Assembly: GCA_964580815.1 (NCBI GenBank)
Contig: CAZOLY010000002.1
Coordinates: 1-46,500, forward strand
DNA length: 46,500 nt
DNA from: G020354785 sp964580815
GTDB lineage: Bacteria > Bacteroidota > Bacteroidia > Bacteroidales > UBA10428
Direction of reading: 5' to 3'
Positions 35,919 to 44,032 of the stretch are shown piece after piece. The position numbers and the translations under genes are program-made. The notes beneath the pieces are model-generated. The model made no database searches. It was not told the DNA's origin and saw nothing but the letters and a program-made list of their open reading frames with translations. Every line of letters begins with the position of its first letter. Position 1 is the first letter of the stretch.

Positions 35919-37085
35919 CTATAATCTTGAATTTCTTGCAGCTTTGATCCTTTCAGAGCTTAAATAGAAATGCATGCCTGTGGCTATAAGGATGATGCAG
36001 GCAAGAATGCCAAATACCCACATAACGGTGATCATACCTGCTAGATCTTTTAAGTATCCTATGACCAGGCTTCCCAGGGTCTGCCCGATACCAAAATAAA
36101 TCCCCCAGATAATTGACTGCGTCAAAGCATACTGCCCTGCCGGCAACAGCCGGTGAATATATTCCACCAGTCCCACGAGCAGAAATGAAAGAGTTATGCC
36201 CTGGAGCACCCCCAATCCCAATGCAAGAGTCACAGAAGGGAAAAATCCGTAAAGGAACATTCTTATGACCATGACTATTAATGAAATAAAAATAATTTTC
36301 CTAGCCCCAAGCTTTTGCATTAATCTTTCCCCGATAATAAAAAAGGGTAATTCGCTGAAAGCCTGTATGGCATATGCATATCCGATAATTTTGTTGCTTG
36401 CTTTAAGTTCGGTAAAATATAAGTTTATGAAAGAGTTTATTGGAGCACATGCAATACCGTAAACAGTTAAAATAATAATAAAAATGAGCAGCAACTTATT
36501 CCTCAGAATAAATCCGAAACTAATCGGTTGAATATGCGATTTATAAATTACCTTTCTTTTCAACGGAACCTTAAGAAAAAAAACGGCTGAAATAAAAAAG
36601 GCTGCTGATACGGGGAAAATATAATCCAAAGGAACATATATAAATAAATAACCGCCAAGTACGGAAGCTAAAGCCCAGCCTAATGAGCCCCAAAATCTTA
36701 ATTTCCCGTAATTATATAAATCATCCGTTTTTGAAAACTCAACAGCCAGTGCATCGGTTAGAGGACCCAGCGGGTGATAAAATATAGTAAGCATCAGTAT
36801 ATATAATACCAGAAATCCGAATATCTGGATTTTACCCAGGAAAAAAATCAGGATAGCTGTTGCAATAAATACCAACCTTAACGTTGGCCTTATCCCCTGC
36901 TTATCGGCAACTATTCCCCATAAGGGTACAACTATAAATATGCTTGACTGAAAAAGGGCATTGATGATCCCTATTTGCGCTCCCGTAAAATTATTATCTT
37001 CAAGAAAAACATTGTAGAAAACCCTCCATGTAGCATACGCCATATAAAGCAAAAGATAAATAGTCTTAATCCTTGTACCAGTCAT
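35919..37085 (-). CDS. MFS transporter (MFS_1-like/nucleoside-sugar type)
   Basis: A 388-residue protein with about 12 hydrophobic segments in two sets of six. The first cytoplasmic loop carries GIVADKQGIRPTLR, the MFS motif A pattern (G-x3-D-x-x-G-R/K-R). The overall pattern fits the MFS_1_like group related to sugar and nucleoside proton symporters: the RFWGSLGWALASVLGGYLF segment is typical of that group. The transported substrate is unknown. The gene follows a GNAT acetyltransferase gene by 10 bases on the same strand, so the two are probably an operon. Confidence 0.88.
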   Translation of the reverse strand: MTGTRIKTIYLLLYMAYATWRVFYNVFLEDNNFTGAQIGIINALFQSSIFIVVPLWGIVADKQGIRPTLRLVFIATAILIFFLGKIQIFGFLVLYILMLTIFYHPLGPLTDALAVEFSKTDDLYNYGKLRFWGSLGWALASVLGGYLFIYVPLDYIFPVSAAFFISAVFFLKVPLKRKVIYKSHIQPISFGFILRNKLLLIFIIILTVYGIACAPINSFINLYFTELKASNKIIGYAYAIQAFSELPFFIIGERLMQKLGARKIIFISLIVMVIRMFLYGFFPSVTLALGLGVLQGITLSFLLVGLVEYIHRLLPAGQYALTQSIIWGIYFGIGQTLGSLVIGYLKDLAGMITVMWVFGILACIILIATGMHFYLSSERIKAARNSRL

Positions 37086-37095
37086 AATCCTTTTG

Positions 37096-37584
37096 TTAAC
37101 TACCTGCCAGATTTTTCAGTGCATCCTCAGATAGCCTGAAAATTCTCCACTCTTCCATTGAAACAGCCCCCAGCTTTTTATAAAACTTAATAGATGGCTC
37201 ATTCCAGTTCAGAACAGCCCACTCCATCCTGCCGCACTTTTTATCGCGTGCAAGACGTGCAAGGTACACCAGAAACGCCTTGCCAAATCCCTTTCTCCTG
37301 TGTTCAGGCTTTACATATATATCTTCAATATAAAGTCCGGGCCTTCCAATAAATGAAGAAAAATTGTAAAAAAACAGTGCATATCCGACAGGTTTCCCCC
37401 GATGGTATCCTATAACTGCTTCTGCCGACCTGTTTTTACCAAAGAGAGTATCCCTTATAGTTTTTTCGTCTGCTAACACTTCGTGAACAAGTTTCTCATA
37501 TTCTGCTATCTCTCTTATAAAATCCAATATCAGTTGTGCCTGACCGGCAACTGCCGGTCTTATGTCTAAATTACCGATTTTCAT
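37096..37584 (-). CDS. GNAT acetyltransferase (diamine/thialysine acetyltransferase-like)
   Basis: A 162-residue protein with a clear GNAT core: N-terminal LDFIREIAEYEKL as in the SSAT/thialysine group, the PVGYALFFYNFSSFIGRPGLYIEDIYV strand pair, motif A VKPEHRRKGFGKAFLVYLA with the RRKGFG pyrophosphate loop, and motif B EWAVLNWNEPSIKFYKKLGA. The ELEDIYV-type and WN-x-P-x-I-x-FY segments are those of spermidine/thialysine acetyltransferases, so a small amine is the likely acceptor. First gene of a pair with the MFS transporter, 10 bases ahead of it. Confidence 0.9.
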   Translation of the reverse strand: MKIGNLDIRPAVAGQAQLILDFIREIAEYEKLVHEVLADEKTIRDTLFGKNRSAEAVIGYHRGKPVGYALFFYNFSSFIGRPGLYIEDIYVKPEHRRKGFGKAFLVYLARLARDKKCGRMEWAVLNWNEPSIKFYKKLGAVSMEEWRIFRLSEDALKNLAGS

Positions 37585-37699
37585 GATCTGTTAAATTAGC
37601 AATATAAAAATACCCATAGGAATTTAAAATAATAATATTATGAATAAATATTGTAACAAAATTTACGTTTTATATGTAAAATCTATACATAGTAAGCAA

Positions 37700-37715
37700 C
37701 CTTTTATATAAAAGG
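37700..37715. promoter_or_regulatory. 16-base perfect palindrome upstream of a lipoprotein gene
   Basis: CCTTTTATATAAAAGG is an exact palindrome ending 25 bases before the ATG at 37741. It has no T tract after it, so an operator or promoter-region symmetry is more likely than a terminator. Confidence 0.4.
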
Positions 37716-37740
37716 CTCTCTATATGATTAAAACCTATCA

Positions 37741-38265
37741 ATGAATTACAATAGAATTAAATATTCTGCTTTCATTCTGTTAACTGCCCTCTTTCTTTTC
37801 AGTTCATGTGAGAAAGATGCCAGGGACGAAAAAGAGGTCAAGGGTGATGTATGTTTTTATCTGCTCAAGTCATATAAAACCATGGAAAATAGTATGGAAA
37901 TAATGACAGGCTCTGCACGCATTGCTGATAATCCGATAATTGGTTACGAAGACATTATTTCATATAATACAAATCTGAACGTTTACAATATCTCCAAAAA
38001 GGCCCGGGATACGGTGATGAGTCTCACTTCAACGGTATCAGGACCACCTTTTGCAGTTACTATTGATAAAGAAATAATTTATACGGGATACTTCTGGCCC
38101 GTTACATCACCTGTAGACTGCGACTGTATACATATAGACCCTTTGTTCATTGATTTCTGGGATGGCTTAAAAGTAATGCCTGCTAATTATAGTGATAAGT
38201 CAAATCCCGGAAATGACCCTGATTTAATAAAAATCTTCCGGCGCGATAAAAAACTGGTAAAATAA
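37741..38265 (+). CDS. Lipoprotein of unknown function
   Basis: A 174-residue protein starting with a lipoprotein signal (hydrophobic core then FLFSSC, Cys23) and the charged EKDARDEKE stretch that often marks surface export of lipoproteins in this phylum. The mature part contains FYLLKSYKT, a run of likely beta strands and a VDCDCIHID segment with two adjacent cysteines. I do not recognise a family. It is alone, between a divergent GNAT/MFS pair and the DUF4380 gene 147 bases downstream. Confidence 0.65.
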   Translation: MNYNRIKYSAFILLTALFLFSSCEKDARDEKEVKGDVCFYLLKSYKTMENSMEIMTGSARIADNPIIGYEDIISYNTNLNVYNISKKARDTVMSLTSTVSGPPFAVTIDKEIIYTGYFWPVTSPVDCDCIHIDPLFIDFWDGLKVMPANYSDKSNPGNDPDLIKIFRRDKKLVK

Positions 38266-38325
38266 CCGCTGCTTAACATCCTGTCATTTAAATACTTCGT
38301 ATATATATTAATTGCTTAAATTTTA

Positions 38326-38345
38326 GTCTGATTATCCTATCAGAC
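38326..38345. repeat. Inverted repeat upstream of the DUF4380 gene
   Basis: GTCTGAT (38326-38332) and ATCAGAC (38339-38345) form a perfect 7-bp stem with a 6-base loop, about 22 bases before the TAnnTTTG element. No T tract follows, so an operator is possible. Confidence 0.4.
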
Positions 38346-38366
38346 AGACAATCAAAACAAATTCCA

Positions 38367-38374
38367 TATATTTG
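38367..38374 (+). promoter_or_regulatory. Promoter -7 element of the DUF4380 gene
   Basis: TATATTTG matches TAnnTTTG exactly, 38 bases before the ATG at 38413. No convincing -33 TTG is seen; the inverted repeat at 38326-38345 occupies that region. Confidence 0.4.
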
Positions 38375-38412
38375 CTATTCGTAAACAATAGCTTATATAA
38401 AAACTTGTAATA

Positions 38413-39609
38413 ATGAAAAAGAAAATTAAAATTATATCAGGAATTTGTTTGATAATTCTGTTTACAGCTCTTAATACTTCAGCACAACTTGTTCCACCTC
38501 AACAAAACGGGGCACTCTATTCCTTCCAGGTTGCAGGCATGTATTTCGAGGTAGATTCAAGTTTCGGAGGCAGGATATCATCCTTAAAGTTTGGAGACAA
38601 AGAAGTAATGTTCGTTGACCGCGATTATACAGATGGCATTCTATGGGGGTCCACATTATGGCCTGCACCTCAAAATGACTGGGGCTGGCCTCCTTCTGTT
38701 GTCCTCGATAGTGACCCTTATTCCGGGGGAATTTCAGGTGACAGTGTTATCCTTGTAAGTGGTGTTGATAATGCATCAAACCTTAGATTCAAGAAAATAT
38801 TTTATGCCAGCGTAGAAGATACATCGGTGACGATTTTATATACCTGTATAAATGAAGGTGGCGCTACAGAAAATAACGGATTATGGGAAGTAACACGTGT
38901 TCCTCCCGGCGGAATAACTTTTTTCCCGTCGGGCGAAGGTTCCGTGACAGGTGGTTTTGCCAGTTACACTGAAAAGGTCAATAATGTAACGTGGTACGAA
39001 TATGATAATTCAGATGCCGGAAACAATAAATTTTTCAGCGACGGCAGTAATGGATGGTTTGCACATGTTAATGATGATTCAATATTATTTATAAAGCAAT
39101 TCGAAAATGTGCATTATGACAGCGCTGCACCCGGTGAAAATGAAATTGAACTGTGGTTAAACGGAGATTATGCATATATTGAGCTTGAGAACCAAAGTAA
39201 ATATTATTCCATAGCACCTGGTGAATCTGTTACATATGAAATGAAATGGTTCCTAAGGCAGTTACCTGGAGATATTGATATTTCAGTGGGCAGTAATGAA
39301 CTTATTGATTTTGTGTCAGCTATTACTGGCGAAGGACCATCGACTGGCACTGGCACCATGATATATGAGAACCTGAATGGTACCATTTATACCACTACAA
39401 ATTCAATCACCGGTTATACTGCTTTCAAAAATTTACCTTCAGGCATTTTCATAGCAGAAATAATTGATCTGACAGGCAAAAATATAAGGACAGAAAAAGT
39501 AACATCAGCTGATAATAATATATATACAGGTGACCTGCATCAAGGTATCTATATCTACTTATTATCAGGCAAATCAGTTTTTAATTCAGGCAAGTTGTTT
39601 ATCAAATAG
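38413..39609 (+). CDS. Secreted DUF4380-type protein with C-terminal sorting-like domain
   Basis: A 398-residue protein with a signal peptide (ends NTSAQ, about residue 24). The N-terminal 290 residues match the DUF4380 pattern, a galactose-mutarotase-like beta-sandwich: FEVDSSFGGRISSLKFGDKEV, GSTLWPAPQNDWGWPP, and LWEVTRVPPGG. In this family the fold suggests carbohydrate binding, but the activity is not established. The last ~85 residues (IYTTTNSITGYTAF, GIFIAEIIDLTGKNIRTEK, QGIYIYLLSGKSVF) have the strand order of a T9SS type A sorting domain, although the usual YPNP motif is not visible. A DUF3078 barrel gene follows after 26 bases. Confidence 0.75.
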   Translation: MKKKIKIISGICLIILFTALNTSAQLVPPQQNGALYSFQVAGMYFEVDSSFGGRISSLKFGDKEVMFVDRDYTDGILWGSTLWPAPQNDWGWPPSVVLDSDPYSGGISGDSVILVSGVDNASNLRFKKIFYASVEDTSVTILYTCINEGGATENNGLWEVTRVPPGGITFFPSGEGSVTGGFASYTEKVNNVTWYEYDNSDAGNNKFFSDGSNGWFAHVNDDSILFIKQFENVHYDSAAPGENEIELWLNGDYAYIELENQSKYYSIAPGESVTYEMKWFLRQLPGDIDISVGSNELIDFVSAITGEGPSTGTGTMIYENLNGTIYTTTNSITGYTAFKNLPSGIFIAEIIDLTGKNIRTEKVTSADNNIYTGDLHQGIYIYLLSGKSVFNSGKLFIK

Positions 39610-39635
39610 TATCGGCACATACTAATATTATACTC

Positions 39636-40595
39636 ATGAAAAGAATTGTTCTGTTATTAGCAATGTTTATTATACTTATTTGTACCTCTTATTGTCAGAC
39701 TACGGAAGCAGAAAACCAGCTGCGTACTCAATCCTCTGACTCTACCGAGGGATGGAAAAGGGGAGGTGTCATTTCACTTAACCTTTCGCAGACTTCCTTG
39801 ACAAACTGGGCAGCAGGCGGACAAAATGCATTGTCAGCTAACGGACTTGCAAGTCTCTTTGCCAATTATAAAAAAGGTAAAAGCATATGGGTCAGTTCCC
39901 TCGACATTGGCTATGGGATTCTAAAACAAGGGAAAGATGAAGACCTTATCAAGACTGATGATAAAATTGACCTTCTCTCAAAATATGGCAGGCAGGCAAT
40001 AAAAAAATGGTATTATGCCGCGTTGTTGAACTTTAAAACACAAATGACTGCCGGATACAATTACCCTAATGATTCAGTAAAGATATCAGGTGCATTTGCT
40101 CCTGCATATATTCTCGGATCATTAGGCATGGATTATAGGCCTAATGACGATTTCAGCGTGTACATATCTCCTGTTACCTCAAAAATAACAATAGTGATTG
40201 ACCAGGACCTCGCCAATAGTGGGGCTTTTGGTGTTGCGCCCGCTGATACCAACAGCAATGGAGTGCTTATCAGCAAAGGTGAAAAAGCCCGCTTCGAGAT
40301 AGGAGGTTACCTAAGAATGGAATACAGAAAAAAGCTCATGGAAAACATCTCCATATTGACGAGGTTTGATCTTTTTTCAAATTACTTAAATAATCCCCAG
40401 AATATCGACGTAAACTGGGAGACCCTTCTCACAATGAAAGTAAACAAATATATATCGGCAACATTATCCACCAATCTCATTTATGATGATGATATTAATA
40501 TTGCCGGGGATACTGATGATGACGGAATAATCGAATATGTTCCCAGACCACAGTTCAAAGAAATACTTGGCATAGGCTTTTCATATAACTTCTGA
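39636..40595 (+). CDS. DUF3078 outer-membrane protein
   Basis: A 319-residue protein with a signal peptide (ends TSYCQ). It shows the DUF3078 pattern: WKRGGVISLNLSQTSLTNWAAGGQNALS (given in two parts here as WKRGGVISLNLSQ and TSLTNWAAGGQN), then KIDLLSKYGRQ, and amphipathic strands to the terminal GIGFSYNF with a C-terminal Phe, consistent with an outer-membrane beta-barrel. The family is found in Bacteroidota; its function is unknown. It is followed by a strong terminator and is probably cotranscribed with the DUF4380 gene. Confidence 0.85.
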   Translation: MKRIVLLLAMFIILICTSYCQTTEAENQLRTQSSDSTEGWKRGGVISLNLSQTSLTNWAAGGQNALSANGLASLFANYKKGKSIWVSSLDIGYGILKQGKDEDLIKTDDKIDLLSKYGRQAIKKWYYAALLNFKTQMTAGYNYPNDSVKISGAFAPAYILGSLGMDYRPNDDFSVYISPVTSKITIVIDQDLANSGAFGVAPADTNSNGVLISKGEKARFEIGGYLRMEYRKKLMENISILTRFDLFSNYLNNPQNIDVNWETLLTMKVNKYISATLSTNLIYDDDINIAGDTDDDGIIEYVPRPQFKEILGIGFSYNF

Positions 40596-40628
40596 TCTTG
40601 TTACGGTTTTAAACTGTAATATAACCTG

Positions 40629-40665
40629 AACCTGGCATTATAACTATTAAAGCCAGGTTTTTTTA
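40629..40665 (+). terminator. Rho-independent terminator after the DUF3078 gene
   Basis: AACCTGGC (40629-40636) pairs perfectly with GCCAGGTT (40652-40659) around a 15-base loop and is followed directly by a run of T. It is 33 bases after the stop codon at 40595. Confidence 0.85.
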
Positions 40666-40793
40666 TTGCTGATCATACTGACTCACTTTTACTGATCGCA
40701 TTCATCATATAATTCATATCAGATTTATTTTGATTCATAACTTTTTTTTGATTTAAAACTAGTTATGATTTTATTTTAGTTAAAATTTTTGAA

Positions 40794-41021
40794 ATGCCTT
40801 TGACAAATGAATTTGATCTTTATAGGTTACACCGCTACAAAAAAAAGTTAATTCAACTTGATTACCAGATAAGCACACTGACAACCATCGCCAAAAGTGC
40901 TTTGAATAAAGAAACAAACATATCGTCACGTACTATTCTGGAAGAAGGTTTAAGACTTCTAAATGAAATTGATATCATCAGTGAGGACTTATATTTTCAG
41001 TATTTAAAAATCACAAATTGA
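40794..41021 (+). CDS. Small helical protein upstream of the LytTR gene, unknown function
   Basis: A 75-residue, charged, mostly helical protein (YRLHRYKKKLIQLDYQIS, then EEGLRLLNEIDIISEDLYF). It has no signal peptide or membrane segment. I do not recognise it. It precedes the stand-alone LytTR gene by 69 bases on the same strand and after a terminator, so the two may form one unit. Confidence 0.5.
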   Translation: MPLTNEFDLYRLHRYKKKLIQLDYQISTLTTIAKSALNKETNISSRTILEEGLRLLNEIDIISEDLYFQYLKITN

Positions 41022-41090
41022 TGGACCCGCTCTTATTAAAATTCATTTTTGGAAAAGAATTGAGTAGTTATAAATTAAACCATCTTAATC

Positions 41091-41459
41091 ATGTATAATC
41101 TTAAAAACGTCAACCTGGCTAGTAAGATCCTGTTAAACGGGCCGGGAATTCTGAGAAACGAACCTATTGGGAACATATCTCACTTTTGTGCGTTTGAAGG
41201 AATTTCTGAAATAAAACTTATGGATAAAAGATCCTATACATTATGTATGACTATGGCAGAGCTGGAAACCATACTGCCAAAATCCCTGTTTTTCCGCTGC
41301 AGCAGATCGCATATTATTAACCTGCTCAAAGTGTATAAAGCTGAATTTAATCATGAAAGTAATATTATAATGGAGTGTGGAACAATAATCAGACTATCAA
41401 GAAGAAGGAAGCAGGGATTTGAAATAGCTATGAAAAGCCTGCCGGGTTTAAATAATTAA
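41091..41459 (+). CDS. Stand-alone LytTR DNA-binding protein
   Basis: A 122-residue protein consisting almost only of a LytTR domain: IKLMDKRSYTLCMTMAELETIL, FRCSRSHIINLLKVYKAEF (the HRSFIVN-like core strand-loop), and the terminal IIRLSRRRKQGFE with the conserved S-RR motif. There is no receiver domain or sensor, unlike AlgR/AgrA-type regulators that are about 240 residues. It would bind direct-repeat DNA and regulate nearby promoters, perhaps through another partner. The gene follows a 75-residue unknown protein and precedes HU by 200 bases. Confidence 0.85.
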   Translation: MYNLKNVNLASKILLNGPGILRNEPIGNISHFCAFEGISEIKLMDKRSYTLCMTMAELETILPKSLFFRCSRSHIINLLKVYKAEFNHESNIIMECGTIIRLSRRRKQGFEIAMKSLPGLNN

Positions 41460-41659
41460 TGTAACCATACTGCAGAAATGGAACCTGTAAAAATTTGTGC
41501 ATAAAATTCCCTGCTTGTTTTTATAAAAAATCCATTTTTCGGCTGTATTATATGAATAGTTGATAAATTCTGATATTTAGTTAATTACTTAAATCGTTTT
41601 TTTCTTTTAAATTTTGGCTGAATTACTTATCTTGCTCATTATTAATTAAACTAATAATT

Positions 41660-41923
41660 ATGAATAAAGGTCAATTAATTGATGCTATTGCTAAAGGAAG
41701 CGGTCTAACCAAAGCTGCTGGCGAAAAAGCTTTAAATGCTGCCTTAAAGGCAATAACAGGTGCGCTCAAAAAAGGTGACAGAGTAGGATTAGTAGGTTTC
41801 GGTTCATGGAAAGTTGTTAAAAGAGCTGCACGTAAAGGCAAGAACCCACAGACAGGAGCTGTTATTAATATTCCTGCCAAGAAGGTAGTAAAATTCAAGT
41901 CTGGGGCTGATTTGAGTTTATAG
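41660..41923 (+). CDS. HU-family DNA-binding protein
   Basis: An 87-residue HU-type histone-like protein: MNKGQLIDAIAKGSGLTK at the N-terminal helices, VGLVGFGSWKVVKRAARKG with the conserved GFGxF-like turn (Trp in place of Phe), and the beta-arm segment KNPQTGAVINIPAKKVVKF. HU dimers bend DNA non-specifically and organise the nucleoid. It is preceded by 200 bases of AT-rich sequence and followed by a strong terminator, so it is a single-gene unit. Confidence 0.95.
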   Translation: MNKGQLIDAIAKGSGLTKAAGEKALNAALKAITGALKKGDRVGLVGFGSWKVVKRAARKGKNPQTGAVINIPAKKVVKFKSGADLSL

Positions 41924-41952
41924 TTAACGCGATGAATTAGATATGCTGAATT

Positions 41953-41978
41953 AAGCACCCCCCAAGGGTGCTTTTTTG
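41953..41978 (+). terminator. Rho-independent terminator of the HU gene
   Basis: AAGCACCC (41953-41960) pairs with GGGTGCTT (41966-41973) around a CCCAA loop, then continues into a T run. This hairpin also overlaps the 5' part of the longest rtcB reading frame, which argues against that extension being translated. Confidence 0.88.
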
Positions 41979-42002
41979 TTATAATAATCCATGTAAAGTT
42001 TA

Positions 42003-42010
42003 TAAATTTG
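42003..42010 (+). promoter_or_regulatory. Promoter -7 element of the rtcB operon
   Basis: TAAATTTG matches TAnnTTTG exactly, with a TTTG at 41975-41978 about 24 bases upstream. Transcription would start near 42016, about 18 bases before the ATG at 42034, which supports that start. Confidence 0.5.
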
Positions 42011-42033
42011 CCTGTACACTATCGGGTAAATGC

Positions 42034-43449
42034 ATGAAAAAACTTAACCTGCGAGGAAGAGAACTGGAAAAAATCGGTTTTCATCAGGGAGAACAGATCA
42101 GTCTTGTAATTAACGTGGTTCACAGAAATTTCAGGAGGAGTGATAAGCTTCAGGTGTTGGAATTGCTTAAGAAGCTTATCAAAGATCCTGTAAAATACAA
42201 AAATGACCCGAAGCTTTGCCAAATAAGTAATATGTTAATTTCCCGGAAGAAACCCGAACCTGCCCAAAAGCCGGAGACAATAAAACTTGCCCATGTAGCT
42301 AAAGATTATATAATATACGGGCAATCAGAAATTGAGCAGGAAGCCCTGGATCAGATGGAAAGCGCAATGCGACTGCCTATTACGGTTCGCGGCGCTCTTA
42401 TGGCTGATGCCCATAGTGGTTACGGATTACCAATAGGAGGTGTGCTGGCTACACTCAACACTATAATTCCATATGGTGTAGGAATGGATATAGGTTGCCG
42501 GATGTGTTTATCAATATATAACCTGCCGTCAGATTTTCTTGAAAAAAACAGAAATAAGCTGAAGTCAATACTTAAAGACAATACAAAGTTCGGAACTGAT
42601 GAATTTCCGGGAAGAAAAGAACACCCTGTCCTTGACAGGAAAGAATTCAAAGAGATTAAAACTATAAAAGAGCTTAAAGATAAAGCATATAACCAGCTCG
42701 GTACTTCAGGCAGCGGTAATCATTTTGTCGAATTCGGAATATCAGGCATCCCGGCTGAAAGAAACGAATTCAACGTGCCCGGAGGTGAATACCTGGCCTT
42801 ACTTTCACATTCAGGATCGAGAAATCTCGGAGCCACTATCGCAAAGCATTATACACTTATTGCAAAACAAAAATGTAACCTCCCAAAAGGTGCACAAAAC
42901 CTTGCCTGGCTAAATCTTAACGAAGAAGAAGGTATTGAATACTGGCTGGCAATGAATCTGGCAGGAGATTATGCTGCCGCAAATCACCAGATCATTCATG
43001 AAAAAATATCAAAGGCACTGGGCGAAAAGCCAGTAATAAGGGTTGAAAACCATCATAATTTTGCCTGGAAAGAAAAGCTTGAGGATGGTACTGATGTTAT
43101 TGTTCACCGCAAAGGTGCCACACCTGCAACAAAAGGAGTACTTGGTATTATTCCCGGCTCAATGATATCGCCCGGATTCATTATTAAAGGCAAAGGAAAC
43201 CTTCAATCAATTAATTCGGCATCGCATGGAGCAGGAAGGTTATTATCACGCTCGAGAGCAAAACAATATTTTTCACAGAAGGACCTGAAGCAGACCCTCG
43301 AAAAAGCCGGCGTAGAGCTCATGGGTGGCGGCCTTGATGAATCACCCGGTGCCTATAAGGACATTCATAAAATAATGGAATACCAGAAAGAACTTGTGGA
43401 TATCATAGGCATATTTTATCCAAAAATTGTAAGGATGAGCAGTGACTAA
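42034..43449 (+). CDS. rtcB: RtcB-type RNA ligase
   Basis: A 471-residue protein from the ATG at 42034; the frame is open to 41968 but that would run through the HU terminator and the promoter. RtcB signatures are clear: GALMADAHSGYGLPIGGV, VGMDIGCRMC (metal-binding Cys and Asp), GTSGSGNHFVEFG, LSHSGSRNLG, VENHHNFAW, IIPGSMISPGF, and SASHGAGRLLSR with His398 as the expected guanylylated nucleophile, then LMGGGLDESPGAYKDI. RtcB joins 2',3'-cyclic phosphate or 3'-phosphate RNA ends to 5'-OH ends using GTP and manganese, and acts in RNA repair. It leads a run with tetR, a barrel, and ABC transporter genes, and its last eight bases overlap tetR. There is no RtcA, RtcR or archease gene in view. 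Confidence 0.93.
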   Translation: MKKLNLRGRELEKIGFHQGEQISLVINVVHRNFRRSDKLQVLELLKKLIKDPVKYKNDPKLCQISNMLISRKKPEPAQKPETIKLAHVAKDYIIYGQSEIEQEALDQMESAMRLPITVRGALMADAHSGYGLPIGGVLATLNTIIPYGVGMDIGCRMCLSIYNLPSDFLEKNRNKLKSILKDNTKFGTDEFPGRKEHPVLDRKEFKEIKTIKELKDKAYNQLGTSGSGNHFVEFGISGIPAERNEFNVPGGEYLALLSHSGSRNLGATIAKHYTLIAKQKCNLPKGAQNLAWLNLNEEEGIEYWLAMNLAGDYAAANHQIIHEKISKALGEKPVIRVENHHNFAWKEKLEDGTDVIVHRKGATPATKGVLGIIPGSMISPGFIIKGKGNLQSINSASHGAGRLLSRSRAKQYFSQKDLKQTLEKAGVELMGGGLDESPGAYKDIHKIMEYQKELVDIIGIFYPKIVRMSSD

Positions 43450-44032
43450 TCTTAAAAAACAACAAATTACAAATACCGCACGGGACCTGTTCTGGAAATA
43501 TGGTTTTCGCCGTGTTTCCATTGAAGAGATTTGTAAAGAAGCCGACGTCAGCAAAATGACCTTTTATAAACATTTTAAAAACAAGGTTGAACTTGTAAAA
43601 TACATAATTGATCTTATAACAGGCACTGCGATGAAAAAATACAGGGAAATAATGGATAGTGACATACCATTTTATATGAAGGTTGAGAAAAGTATACAAT
43701 TAAAAATGGAGTCAAGCAATGAAATGAGCCAGGAATTTTTCAATGATTTTCACAGGAATGCCAGTCCGGAACTTCGTGAACATTTTAATAATCTTGTGCG
43801 TGATAATCTGCAAATAATTCAGAACGATTATATTGAGGCCCAGAAGAAAGGAGATGTCAGACCAGATATTAATCCTCAGTTTATTTTATATTTTCTTGAT
43901 AAAATAATCGAAATATGTAAAGATGAATATCTTATGAATCTATATAAAAGACCGCAGGATCTTATAACGGAGGTCACAAGTTTTTTCTTTTATGGTATCT
44001 TATCCAGAAAATTGAGCAATGATAACCAGTGA
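43442..44032 (+). CDS. TetR/AcrR-family transcriptional regulator
   Basis: A 196-residue protein that starts with GTG at 43442, inside the end of rtcB. The N-terminal HTH is typical: ITNTARDLFWKYGFRRVSIEEICKE (split as ARDLFWKYGFRRVS and IEEICKEADVS) then KMTFYKHFKNKVELV. The C-terminal domain (about 60-196) is helical and variable, for ligand binding. The next gene starts in a GTGA overlap with its stop. The likely role is control of its own operon, especially the barrel and ABC transporter genes, with a hydrophobic or toxic compound as inducer; this is an inference from context. Confidence 0.9.
   Translation: MTNLKKQQITNTARDLFWKYGFRRVSIEEICKEADVSKMTFYKHFKNKVELVKYIIDLITGTAMKKYREIMDSDIPFYMKVEKSIQLKMESSNEMSQEFFNDFHRNASPELREHFNNLVRDNLQIIQNDYIEAQKKGDVRPDINPQFILYFLDKIIEICKDEYLMNLYKRPQDLITEVTSFFFYGILSRKLSNDNQ

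Noticed and set aside
41968..42033. N-terminal extension of rtcB
   Set aside because: It would include the HU terminator T tract and the rtcB promoter element; the ATG at 42034 fits the family start.
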